Origin: JBIICS01 sp044238735
Lineage (GTDB): Bacteria; Bacteroidota; Bacteroidia; UBA4408
Assembly (NCBI GenBank): GCA_044238735.1
Contig: JBIICS010000133.1
Location: forward strand, 1 to 7,712
Length of the DNA stretch: 7,712 bases
Reading direction: 5' to 3'
The notes under the pieces were generated by a model. It was not told the origin of the DNA and ran no database searches. It saw only the letters and a program-made list of their open reading frames with translations. Within the stretch, counting starts at the first letter, position 1. Each line of letters begins with the position of its first letter. Below, one piece after another: positions 1 through 5,702 of the stretch. Position numbers and translations under genes: made by a program.

Positions 1-697
1 CCATTTTGTATCGGATAAAACGAATATGGGGGAATTTAGCATAAGTTTTTTTGTGAAAATAATCTCCTGGCTTTCCGCCGCTATTATTGTATTGCTGAAT
101 TTAAAATTAGTGTACGAAAGTTTAATGAGTTTGTTTAACCAACAAGGATTTAGCATTTTATTTACTCTTTTGGTAATAGTTTTTGTTTATGTACTTTTTG
201 TTTTATTCTTTGTAATATTTAAATCTAAACCATCTGTTAAACCTGTTCAGTTTCATAAATCTCCACATAAACTAATACTAAATGAAGCAAGCGAAATAAA
301 AACGATTGCTGTTGCTGTAGATTTTTCTGACAGTGATTTTAAAGCAATATCTCAAGCCACCTCAACCGGAGGAAAAAATGTTCATTATATTTTATTGCAT
401 GCTACCGAAACTGTAAACGCTAAGTGGCATGGAAACGAAACCGGTGATAATGAAATGGCTGAAGACGAAGTATTATTAGAGAATTATAAAAGACAATTAA
501 ACGAGAAAGGATATAAAGTGAGTTATTACTTGGGATTTGGAGATCCGGATAAAACTATATCTGCCTATGTTAACTCAAACCCCATTGATTTATTAATTTT
601 GGCCCGACACGGTCATGGTAGCTTATTGGATTTGGTTTTAGGAACAACCATTGATAAGGTAAGACATCAAGTTAAAATACCGGTTTTAATTGTATAG
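1..697 (+). CDS. Nramp-family divalent metal transporter fused to a C-terminal universal stress protein domain (5'-truncated by window edge)
   Basis: The frame is open from base 2 to the TAG at 695-697. The ATG at 26 is probably internal, because the residues before it (HFVSDKTN) run straight into MGEF, giving the 'SDK..MGEF' segment typical of the last part of Nramp (MntH-type) transporters. Two hydrophobic segments follow, at about 44-115 and 152-223, taken to be the final membrane helices of the proton-coupled Mn/Fe transporter. After a basic linker, the last ~130 residues (from about base 296) form a Usp-like fold. It opens with a hydrophobic strand ending in VDFSDSD, and near the end has RHGHG followed nine residues later by GT, close to the G-x2-G-x9-G(S/T) nucleotide-binding signature with the first Gly replaced by Ala. 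It ends in the usual IPVLIV strand. The Usp domain would lie in the cytoplasm and may sense nucleotide; that is inference. The metal-binding helices are outside the window, so the substrate cannot be read. The gene converges on porT, with 17 bp between the stops. Confidence 0.8.
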   Translation, partial: HFVSDKTNMGEFSISFFVKIISWLSAAIIVLLNLKLVYESLMSLFNQQGFSILFTLLVIVFVYVLFVLFFVIFKSKPSVKPVQFHKSPHKLILNEASEIKTIAVAVDFSDSDFKAISQATSTGGKNVHYILLHATETVNAKWHGNETGDNEMAEDEVLLENYKRQLNEKGYKVSYYLGFGDPDKTISAYVNSNPIDLLILARHGHGSLLDLVLGTTIDKVRHQVKIPVLIV

Positions 698-714
698 TTA
701 ATAATAGTTGTTAT

Positions 715-1434
715 TTATTCAAAAGTAAATCCAATAAGCCAAGTCTTATTAAAAAGCTTGTTTATACTCCCTGAGTATGGACCACCATCTTTTATTAAAA
801 CATCATTTAAACCTATTCCAAATTTAAGTTCGGGTGAAAATTTAAAATAGGTTGTATAAAAGTCGAGTCCAAAACCAAATTGAGCCGATACACTATGACG
901 CTTTAATTTAATATTAACTTGATCGCCACTATCCTTAGCCCGTTTGTTTGTTGCTAAATCTAAACTGTATTTACCCCCCATAACCAGGTATGCGCGGGCA
1001 TTATTAAGCCGCTCCGATTTATACTTTAAATCAAGGGGGAAATCTATAAATGTAGATTCAACTGGCTTTTTAAGTTCATAATAAGCCCCCTGACTATCTC
1101 TTACGAAAAAAACAACATTTCGTTCGGCAAAGCTTAATTGAGGAATTAATCGTAAATCGAAATACTGACCCAATCGAGCATTTGTTACTATACCCAAATT
1201 AAATCCACCTGCCGGTTTCGCAATAACGGCCATTAACGAATCGTATTGCTTAATTTGAGTAGTGTATTTTATTTGAAAATTAGTAGAATTTATACCCAAT
1301 AAAAAACCAAAATGATAAGCCTTATCGTCGTAAGTAGCTAAATTAAGTACCTTCTGGCGTTGTGCAAAAAGCGAATTGAAGATCAATATTAGACCTAATG
1401 TAATTATTGATTTTAATATTCGCATAAAGTTCAT
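715..1434 (-). CDS. porT: PorT-family outer membrane protein of the type IX secretion/gliding system
   Basis: This is a 239-residue protein with an N-terminal signal peptide: hydrophobic residues 6-23, then LFA before Gln25, a very common Bacteroidota signal peptidase I site. The rest has alternating hydrophobic/polar strands with glycine turns (for example FGFLLGINS at 42-50, FGFGLDFYT at 186-194 and FSPELKFGIGLN at 199-210) and ends in GFTFE. A terminal aromatic strand like this is expected of an outer membrane beta-barrel. Length and layout fit PorT/SprT, an outer membrane protein needed for type IX secretion in Porphyromonas and for gliding and secretion in Flavobacterium. Lying directly downstream of ubiE is an arrangement I recall from flavobacterial genomes and is the main reason for preferring PorT over a generic outer membrane barrel. 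Two in-frame ATGs (1434 and 1425) both leave a good signal peptide, so the exact start is uncertain. It is probably co-transcribed with ubiE, 19 bp upstream. Confidence 0.78.
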   Translation of the reverse strand: MNFMRILKSIITLGLILIFNSLFAQRQKVLNLATYDDKAYHFGFLLGINSTNFQIKYTTQIKQYDSLMAVIAKPAGGFNLGIVTNARLGQYFDLRLIPQLSFAERNVVFFVRDSQGAYYELKKPVESTFIDFPLDLKYKSERLNNARAYLVMGGKYSLDLATNKRAKDSGDQVNIKLKRHSVSAQFGFGLDFYTTYFKFSPELKFGIGLNDVLIKDGGPYSGSINKLFNKTWLIGFTFE

Positions 1435-1453
1435 TAACGGGTATCACCACATT

Positions 1454-2179
1454 TTATTTTGTACCAATATAAATTGAGGCAATTCCAAAACTTAAGCTTT
1501 TAATTTCTACTTTTTTAAATCCGCACGACAACATAATGGATTTAAACTCTTCACCGTAGGGGAAAGCATGAACTGACTCTGGTAAATAGGTATACGCTGC
1601 ACTGTCTTTAGAAACTAATTTGCCAATAACCGGTAAAATATTTTTGAAGTAAAAAAAATACAACTGTTTAATTGGAAAGTTCTGAGGTTTTGAAAATTCT
1701 AATACCACTAAATTGGAATTAGGTTTTAGAACCCTGCACATTTCACTAAGACCCTTTGACAAATTTTCAAAATTACGAACACCAAAAGCTACAGTAATGG
1801 CATCAAAACGATTATCATCGAAAGGTAAATTTTCGGAATCGCCTAACATTAAAGAAATCTTATTATCTAAGTTTAGATCTTTAATTTTCTTATTGCCATA
1901 TTCGAGCATGCCTGCCGAAATATCAACTCCGGTAATTTTATTAATGGTTAACTGAAGATTCGCTTCAAGAGCAAAAGAACCTGTACCAGTAGCCACATCA
2001 AGCAGTTCGTTTAACTGTTTACCTTTAAATACCTTAAGTGCTTTTCTTCTCCAAATACGATCAATGCCAGCCGACAAAAAAGAATTAAGAAAATCGTATC
2101 GCCTGGCTATATTATTAAACATTAAAGCCACTTGCTCTTTTTTTCCGGAATCTTTTTCTTTATAGGGTAATACAGCCAT
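1454..2179 (-). CDS. ubiE: Demethylmenaquinone methyltransferase (UbiE/MenG)
   Basis: The 241-residue product is a class I SAM-dependent methyltransferase that makes the last step of menaquinone synthesis: C-methylation of demethylmenaquinone. The family signatures are all present. The N-terminal region has FNNIARRYDFLNSFLSAGID (21-40). Motif I for SAM is LLDVATGTG (59-67). The acidic motif II region is GVDIS (84-88). GDSENLPF (113-120) leads into the UbiE-specific ITVAFGVRNFENL (128-140). LEFSKP is at 160-165 and the C-terminal TYLPESVHAFPYGEEF at 197-212. The length is normal for the family, and the ATG at 2179 gives the expected N-terminus. Bacteroidota respire with menaquinone, so the MenG role is preferred over the ubiquinone role of the bifunctional E. 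coli enzyme. It begins 7 bp after the upstream kinase gene, so co-transcription is very likely. The protein is cytoplasmic or loosely membrane-associated. Confidence 0.95.
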   Translation of the reverse strand: MAVLPYKEKDSGKKEQVALMFNNIARRYDFLNSFLSAGIDRIWRRKALKVFKGKQLNELLDVATGTGSFALEANLQLTINKITGVDISAGMLEYGNKKIKDLNLDNKISLMLGDSENLPFDDNRFDAITVAFGVRNFENLSKGLSEMCRVLKPNSNLVVLEFSKPQNFPIKQLYFFYFKNILPVIGKLVSKDSAAYTYLPESVHAFPYGEEFKSIMLSCGFKKVEIKSLSFGIASIYIGTK

Positions 2180-2186
2180 ACTAATA

Positions 2187-3203
2187 TTAATTACATAATA
2201 GCTTAACAGCTTCAGTCCTTAAATGTTCTTTATCTACCGGTACCACCCCCACTTTTTCGCAAACCAATCCACCGGCCATATTCGAGAGTTCTGCAAGCAA
2301 TTCCATCTTGGTATTTGCAGCCAAACATAATGAGGCGATGCTTATAACTGTATCGCCGGCACCCGAAACATCTGCTATGTTTCTGAGATGAGCCGGTATA
2401 TGAATATCTTGAAGCGTGTTCTTTAAATAAACTCCATTTTCGGAGAGTGTTAATAAAAGATTATCGCATTTTAAAAGATTAAGCGCTTTTAACGCTGACT
2501 CTTTAATGTTTTCTTTAGACTTAGGATTTATTTCGATTTTTAACCCCTCTCTTAGTTCTTTTAAATTGGGCTTAAACAAAGTGCAACCTTTATAAGCCAT
2601 AAAATTTCGTTTTTTGGGATCTACAGCACTTGGAATATTTTTTGCATTTGCAAGTGCAATTGTTTTTTTAATAAGTGATTCAGACAATAAGCCTTTATCA
2701 TAATCCTCAAAAATAATAACATCAATTTTTCTTTCTGTAATGATTTCTCTAATTCGGTTAAACATCATGTTAGAGGCTCCCAAATCAATCATATCATCTT
2801 GTTCTTCATCAATTCTAATTAATTGATGGTTATTTCCTATTACTCGGGTTTTAACGGTTGTTTTTCGATCGTCTAATTGAATTAATCCCTCACTAACCAA
2901 TTCGTTTTTCTCTAATAAATCAATAAATATAGAACCATAGATATCATCTCCTACTACCGAACAAATAATAGGCTGAGCCCCCATAGCCTGCAAATTGGCT
3001 AATACATTGGCGGCTCCACCAAGCCGGAATTGTTTTTCCGCAATATTTACAACCGGCACCGGTGCTTCAGGCGAAATTCTGGTTACACTCCCTATCATAT
3101 AATGATCTAACATTACATCACCTATTACCAATACTTTTAATTTGGAAAAAGAACTAAATAGCTGATCTATTTGCTTTTGACTGTACTTAACTTTTTTTGC
3201 CAT
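2187..3203 (-). CDS. PfkB-family sugar kinase, HldE/RfaE domain I type (D-glycero-beta-D-manno-heptose-7-phosphate kinase-like)
   Basis: The 338-residue ribokinase/PfkB-fold enzyme most resembles the kinase half of HldE (RfaE), which phosphorylates heptose 7-phosphate at C1 on the way to ADP-heptose for LPS. Visible marks are VIGDVMLDHY (27-36), the RfaE-type RISPEAPVPVV (42-52), the sugar-binding GGAANVLANL (62-71), VDPKKRNF (194-201) with KPNLKEL (211-217), and the catalytic loop DVSGAGDT (278-285), in which Asp284 is the expected base. The second, nucleotidyltransferase domain of bifunctional HldE is absent: the protein stops at the normal end of the kinase domain. A separate adenylyltransferase would therefore be needed. 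The sugar specificity is inferred from the RISPEAPVP block, and another envelope sugar is possible. It is the first gene of the kinase-ubiE-porT cluster. A -7-like element lies only 6 bp before the ATG. Confidence 0.8.
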   Translation of the reverse strand: MAKKVKYSQKQIDQLFSSFSKLKVLVIGDVMLDHYMIGSVTRISPEAPVPVVNIAEKQFRLGGAANVLANLQAMGAQPIICSVVGDDIYGSIFIDLLEKNELVSEGLIQLDDRKTTVKTRVIGNNHQLIRIDEEQDDMIDLGASNMMFNRIREIITERKIDVIIFEDYDKGLLSESLIKKTIALANAKNIPSAVDPKKRNFMAYKGCTLFKPNLKELREGLKIEINPKSKENIKESALKALNLLKCDNLLLTLSENGVYLKNTLQDIHIPAHLRNIADVSGAGDTVISIASLCLAANTKMELLAELSNMAGGLVCEKVGVVPVDKEHLRTEAVKLLCN

Positions 3204-3209
3204 TACTTG

Positions 3210-3217
3210 CGAAGATA
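3210..3217 (-). promoter_or_regulatory. Possible -7 promoter element of the kinase-ubiE-porT cluster
   Basis: Read on the minus strand the bases are TATCTTCG, one base off the Bacteroidota -7 consensus TAnnTTTG. It lies in the 102-bp gap between the YciO-family gene and the kinase gene. No convincing TTTG-type -33 box is seen about 19 bp upstream. Transcription would begin about 5 bases later, almost at the ATG, so the mRNA would be leaderless or nearly so. It is a tentative call on a short motif in AT-rich DNA. Confidence 0.3.
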
Positions 3218-3305
3218 CGAATAATACTTAAAAGGATTTAGACAGGGCAATAACGAGGAACTATCGATTTTAGTTAACAGTAAGGTTAAAATTTTGAAAT
3301 CAACT

Positions 3306-3935
3306 CTAATTAGTAATACCCAACATAGAGATATCTCCAAGCCCGATTCGGATAAGTTCTATATCACCTTTACTACAATCTAAAATAGTACTTGCAACGT
3401 TATGTCCGAATCCACCATCAATAACTGCAGATACCTTGGTTCCCCAATTTTCTTCAATTAATTCGGGATCGGTGGTATATTCCACTATATCATCTTCATC
3501 TACTACAGAGGTTGCCACCAATGGGTTGCCTACTTCTTCAATAATACGTTGTAAAATTTTATTATCCGGTATCCGAATTCCAATTGTTTTTTTCTTTTGC
3601 TTAAAATATTTAGGAACTCTGTTACTAGCCTCTAAAATAAAAGTAAAAGGACCGGGAAGTGCTTTTTTTAATGCTCTAAAAACTGCAGTACTTATGGGGG
3701 TTGTAAATTCAGAAAGCACGCTTAAATCGTTAAATAAAACAGAGAAATTTGCTTTAGCAGGATCTAGTCCTTTTATTTTGCACAATTTTTCTATAGCCGA
3801 ACTATTATTAAGATCGCATATAAAAGCATACACCGAATCGGTAGGGGCAATTATTACTTCACCTTGTTTTATTAAATTAACACAAGCATTAATATGCCTA
3901 TCATTTATATTGTCGGGAAAAATCTTATATAACAT
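3306..3935 (-). CDS. YciO/TsaC/Sua5 (YrdC-fold) family protein, YciO-like
   Basis: The 209-residue protein is a single YrdC-fold domain without the Sua5 C-terminal extension. Family blocks are VIIAPTDSVYAFICDL (27-42), LCKIKGLDPAKANFSVLFNDLS (51-72), LPGPFTFIL (93-101), KKKTIGIRIPDN (114-125), NPLVATSV (137-144) and a late STILDCS (182-188). TsaC and Sua5 make threonylcarbamoyl-AMP from threonine, bicarbonate and ATP for the t6A37 modification of ANN-decoding tRNAs. This copy aligns better with YciO: it starts xxFPDNxxxR, has KIK where TsaC has KxR, and ATSVV where TsaC has STSAN. The threonylcarbamoyl-AMP synthase role is therefore possible but not secure, and a separate TsaC/Sua5 may exist elsewhere in the genome. 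The ATG at 3935 matches the family N-terminus. It lies only about 6 bp after the U-tract of the terminator of the upstream transaldolase gene. Confidence 0.82.
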   Translation of the reverse strand: MLYKIFPDNINDRHINACVNLIKQGEVIIAPTDSVYAFICDLNNSSAIEKLCKIKGLDPAKANFSVLFNDLSVLSEFTTPISTAVFRALKKALPGPFTFILEASNRVPKYFKQKKKTIGIRIPDNKILQRIIEEVGNPLVATSVVDEDDIVEYTTDPELIEENWGTKVSAVIDGGFGHNVASTILDCSKGDIELIRIGLGDISMLGITN

Positions 3936-3940
3936 CTTTA

Positions 3941-3969
3941 AACAAAAAAGCCGGCTGAGCCGGCTGTTA
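3941..3969 (-). terminator. Rho-independent terminator downstream of the transaldolase gene
   Basis: On the minus strand a 7-bp GC-rich stem, AGCCGGC / GCCGGCT (3959-3965 with 3949-3955), closes a 3-base loop (TCA). It is followed by TTTTTGTTT, a strong U-tract. An A-rich stretch precedes the stem. It sits 7 bp after the transaldolase stop codon and runs right up to the start of the next gene on the same strand. Confidence 0.9.
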
Positions 3970-3971
3970 TT

Positions 3972-4625
3972 TTAAGCAAATTTCTTTGCGTCTTCTATAA
4001 ACTGCTTTAATCCATTATCGGTTAAAGGGTGCTTTAACAATGCGGTTATTGCATTTAAAGGGCAAGTTGCCACATCGGCCCCAATCTCTGCGCATTTAAC
4101 TATGTGCATAGGGTGACGAATAGAGGCCGCTAATATTTCGGTGGTGTATCCGTAATTGTCATAGATAATTCTTATTTGCTCTATTAAATCTAAACCATCA
4201 GTTGAAACATCATCCAATCTACCAACAAAAGGCGACACATAACTTGCTCCTGCTTTAGCCGCCAATATAGCTTGTCCGGCAGAAAAAACCAAAGTACAAT
4301 TAGTACGAATTCCCTTTTTAGAAAAATACTTGATGGCTTTAACCCCGTCTGCAATCATCGGAACCTTAACAACAATGTTTTTATGCAAAGCAGCTAACTT
4401 CTCACCTTCTTTAATCATGGATTCATAATCAGTAGAGAGAACTTCGGCACTAACATCTCCATCTACAATGTTACAGATGTCTATATAATGCTTTAAAATG
4501 GCCTCTTCCCCTTTAATTCCAACTTTAGCCATTAAAGATGGGTTTGTAGTAACTCCGTCCAATACCCCTAAATCGTTAGCCTCTTTAATTTGAACCAAAT
4601 CGGCTGTATCTATAAAAAATTTCAT
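3972..4625 (-). CDS. Small transaldolase (TalC/FSA-type class I aldolase)
   Basis: The 217-residue TIM-barrel aldolase belongs to the short transaldolase/fructose-6-phosphate aldolase family and has the normal length for it. The N-terminus MKFFIDTAD and the block DGVTTNPSLMAK (23-34) are diagnostic. The Schiff-base lysine is Lys87 in VVKVP, followed by GIRTNCTLVFSAGQA (105-119) and SPFVGRLDD (131-139). Two residues separate the subtypes. E. coli FSA has Gln59 and Tyr131, whereas transaldolases have Glu and Phe. Here the equivalents are Glu61 (SAEV) and Phe133 (SPFVGR), so a true transaldolase is predicted, moving a dihydroxyacetone unit between sedoheptulose 7-phosphate and glyceraldehyde 3-phosphate in the non-oxidative pentose phosphate pathway. 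The name 'fructose-6-phosphate aldolase' that such proteins often receive would be misleading. The gene ends in its own terminator and lies 41 bp downstream of the SRP RNA on the same strand. No clear promoter of its own is seen. Confidence 0.93.
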   Translation of the reverse strand: MKFFIDTADLVQIKEANDLGVLDGVTTNPSLMAKVGIKGEEAILKHYIDICNIVDGDVSAEVLSTDYESMIKEGEKLAALHKNIVVKVPMIADGVKAIKYFSKKGIRTNCTLVFSAGQAILAAKAGASYVSPFVGRLDDVSTDGLDLIEQIRIIYDNYGYTTEILAASIRHPMHIVKCAEIGADVATCPLNAITALLKHPLTDNGLKQFIEDAKKFA

Positions 4626-4646
4626 GTGATGAATGGTATTTAATAT

Positions 4647-4670
4647 CCCTTTATTTAAATAAAAAGGGGG
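4647..4670 (-). terminator. U-rich terminator region at the 3' end of the SRP RNA
   Basis: On the minus strand the strong closing helix of the SRP RNA ends in CCCCC followed by TTTTTATTTAAAT, so the RNA itself can act as the terminator stem. The same stretch contains a perfect 14-bp AT palindrome, TTTATTTAAATAAA (4650-4663), flanked by CCC and GGG. Termination may be incomplete, as the transaldolase gene follows at once. Confidence 0.55.
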
Positions 4671-4764
4671 TAAGCTACTTGTATCGCACCGCTACGACCT
4701 GATGTCCTTGCTACCTTCCGGTCCTAGGGAAGTTACAGGGAGCTGGTCGTACAAGACTTACCCC
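4667..4764 (-). ncRNA. ffs: Signal recognition particle RNA (4.5S-type, small bacterial SRP RNA)
   Basis: On the minus strand about 98 nt fold into one long hairpin. The terminal helix pairs GGGGUAAG at the 5' end with CUUACCCC at the 3' end. It continues with CUUGUA/UACAAG and then CGACC/GGUCG. The apex carries the Ffh-binding signature: CCUAGG-ACC, the GGAA tetraloop (complement of 4716-4719), GGU, then AGCA (complement of 4709-4712) and AGG. This matches the symmetric internal loop and GGAA cap of E. coli 4.5S RNA. There is no Alu domain, as expected in Bacteroidota. With Ffh and FtsY this RNA targets nascent membrane proteins to the translocon. A promoter-like element ends 4 bases upstream of the 5' end, and the 3' end runs into a U-tract. 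Ends are given to within a few bases. Confidence 0.95.
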
Positions 4765-4768
4765 GGCG

Positions 4769-4776
4769 CAAAAGTA
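4769..4776 (-). promoter_or_regulatory. -7 promoter element of the SRP RNA gene
   Basis: On the minus strand the bases read TACTTTTG, an exact match to the Bacteroidota -7 consensus TAnnTTTG. It is followed by CGCC and then the GGGG that starts the SRP RNA helix, so the predicted start point (about 4-6 bases past the motif) agrees with the RNA 5' end. The -33 region is AT-rich but has no clear TTTG box. Confidence 0.7.
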
Positions 4777-4822
4777 TAAAATTTCCTGATTTAAAAATAT
4801 AATTTTCATAAAATAAAGAAAT

Positions 4823-4870
4823 TGACCACCCTCTTAAAATTATATTCTAAATTTCTTATATTAGTGGTCA
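4823..4870. repeat. 7-bp inverted repeat flanking the likely promoter of the MORN-repeat gene
   Basis: TGACCAC at 4823-4829 and GTGGTCA at 4864-4870 are exact reverse complements separated by 34 bp. The space between is AT-rich and holds TAAATTTC (4848-4855), one base off the TAnnTTTG promoter element in the plus direction. The right arm ends 13 bp before the ATG at 4884. A pair of operator half-sites is possible, as is chance. Confidence 0.4.
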
Positions 4871-4883
4871 TAATCAGTTACTT

Positions 4884-5699
4884 ATGCTTAAGCTTATTTT
4901 ATCTACTCTTATATGTTGTTGTGCATTATTTACAAATGCGCAAGACAAAACACCGCCCTCATCTCCTTCAGACGCTTCAGCACCAAGCCCTGCCAGTACT
5001 GAAAAGAAAGCCGGACCTGCCCCAGCGGAGGCAGCTGCTCCAGGAGCCGCTAAACCCAAACCTAAACCTAGCAAAGTAATTCAGGGTGAGGCTAAACCTA
5101 CTTATAAACCCACTCCCGTTGTAAAAGTTGATACGAAAGGTCGTTATCCCAATGGTCAATTAAAAGAAAAAGGGGATACTGTAAATGGCTTTAAAGAAGG
5201 TATTTGGACCTTATTAGATCCCAAGGGAAAGAAAACCGGAACCGTTAATTACGCCAAAGGAATAAAGGAGGGAGATTACGAATTATTATTTGAAAATGGG
5301 GCTGTTAAAGAAAAAGGGAAATACAATAACGACAAGCCCGATGGTGAAATTATAACCTTCTACGTAAATGGTAAAGAAGCTTCTAAAAAAATATTTAATA
5401 ACGGGGTATTAGAGGGTGAGCATGTTACCTATTACCCTAATGGAAGTATTAAAAAGAAGGAACAATTTATTAATGGAACCCTTAACGGACCCTACATAGA
5501 AAACCACGAAAACGGAAAACAAAAAGTAACTGCCAACTACCTTAATGGAAAATTAGACGGTGAATTTGCAACTTTTTATCCAAGCGGAACAGAGAAGAAA
5601 AAAGGGGCCTACTTAAACGGAAAAAAGAACGGAGAATGGATTGTACAGGATGAATCCGGTAACGTGGTGTTTAAGAAAGTATATTCACTCAAAAAATAA
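4884..5699 (+). CDS. Secreted MORN-like (YwqK-type) repeat protein with Ala/Pro-rich linker
   Basis: The 271-residue product has three parts. Residues 1-19 form a signal peptide (MLKLILSTLICCCALFTNA) with likely cleavage before Gln20. Residues about 21-80 are a low-complexity linker rich in Ala, Pro, Ser and Lys, with higher GC than the surrounding DNA. Residues about 87-262 contain seven to eight tandem units of about 24 residues, built on a core like YPNGxxKxKxxxxNGxxxGxxxxF; examples start at Tyr88, Glu137, Val161, Pro185, Glu209, Pro233 and Glu257. These are MORN-type beta-hairpin repeats as in the 'YwqK antitoxin' family, whose name comes from a Bacillus locus and says little about function here. 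No partner toxin is visible. Lack of a C-terminal type IX sorting domain suggests a periplasmic or outer-membrane-attached location. The role is unknown. The stop codon is followed 3 bp later by the M24 gene in the same frame. Confidence 0.85.
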   Translation: MLKLILSTLICCCALFTNAQDKTPPSSPSDASAPSPASTEKKAGPAPAEAAAPGAAKPKPKPSKVIQGEAKPTYKPTPVVKVDTKGRYPNGQLKEKGDTVNGFKEGIWTLLDPKGKKTGTVNYAKGIKEGDYELLFENGAVKEKGKYNNDKPDGEIITFYVNGKEASKKIFNNGVLEGEHVTYYPNGSIKKKEQFINGTLNGPYIENHENGKQKVTANYLNGKLDGEFATFYPSGTEKKKGAYLNGKKNGEWIVQDESGNVVFKKVYSLKK

Positions 5700-5702
5700 C
5701 TT

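Noticed and set aside
698..714. Terminator between the convergent transporter and porT genes
   Set aside because: Only a 5-bp AT stem (AATAA/TTATT) can be drawn near here, with no GC-rich stem and no proper U-tract.
1713..1955. Plus-strand open frame of 80 codons inside ubiE
   Set aside because: It lies wholly antisense to a well-recognised methyltransferase gene, and its translation shows no family features.
3436..3975. Plus-strand open frame of 179 codons opposite the YciO-family gene
   Set aside because: Despite its length, the opposite strand carries clear YrdC-fold blocks, while this translation is low-complexity and unrecognisable.
5020..5075. GC-rich patch as a sign of horizontal transfer
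   Set aside because: The shift is explained by Ala and Pro codons of a short linker; the flanking repeat region has the same AT-rich usage as the rest of the window.
4822..5079. Plus-strand frame starting with TTG, and minus-strand frames at 4874-5074 and 4977-5159
   Set aside because: All overlap the signal peptide and Ala/Pro-rich linker of the MORN-repeat gene in other frames. Their Ala/Gly- or Arg/Ser-rich composition comes from the GC-rich linker codons.
4884..5699. Toxin-antitoxin system suggested by the YwqK-type repeats
   Set aside because: The label comes from a family name. The protein has a signal peptide and no small toxin-like gene lies beside it.
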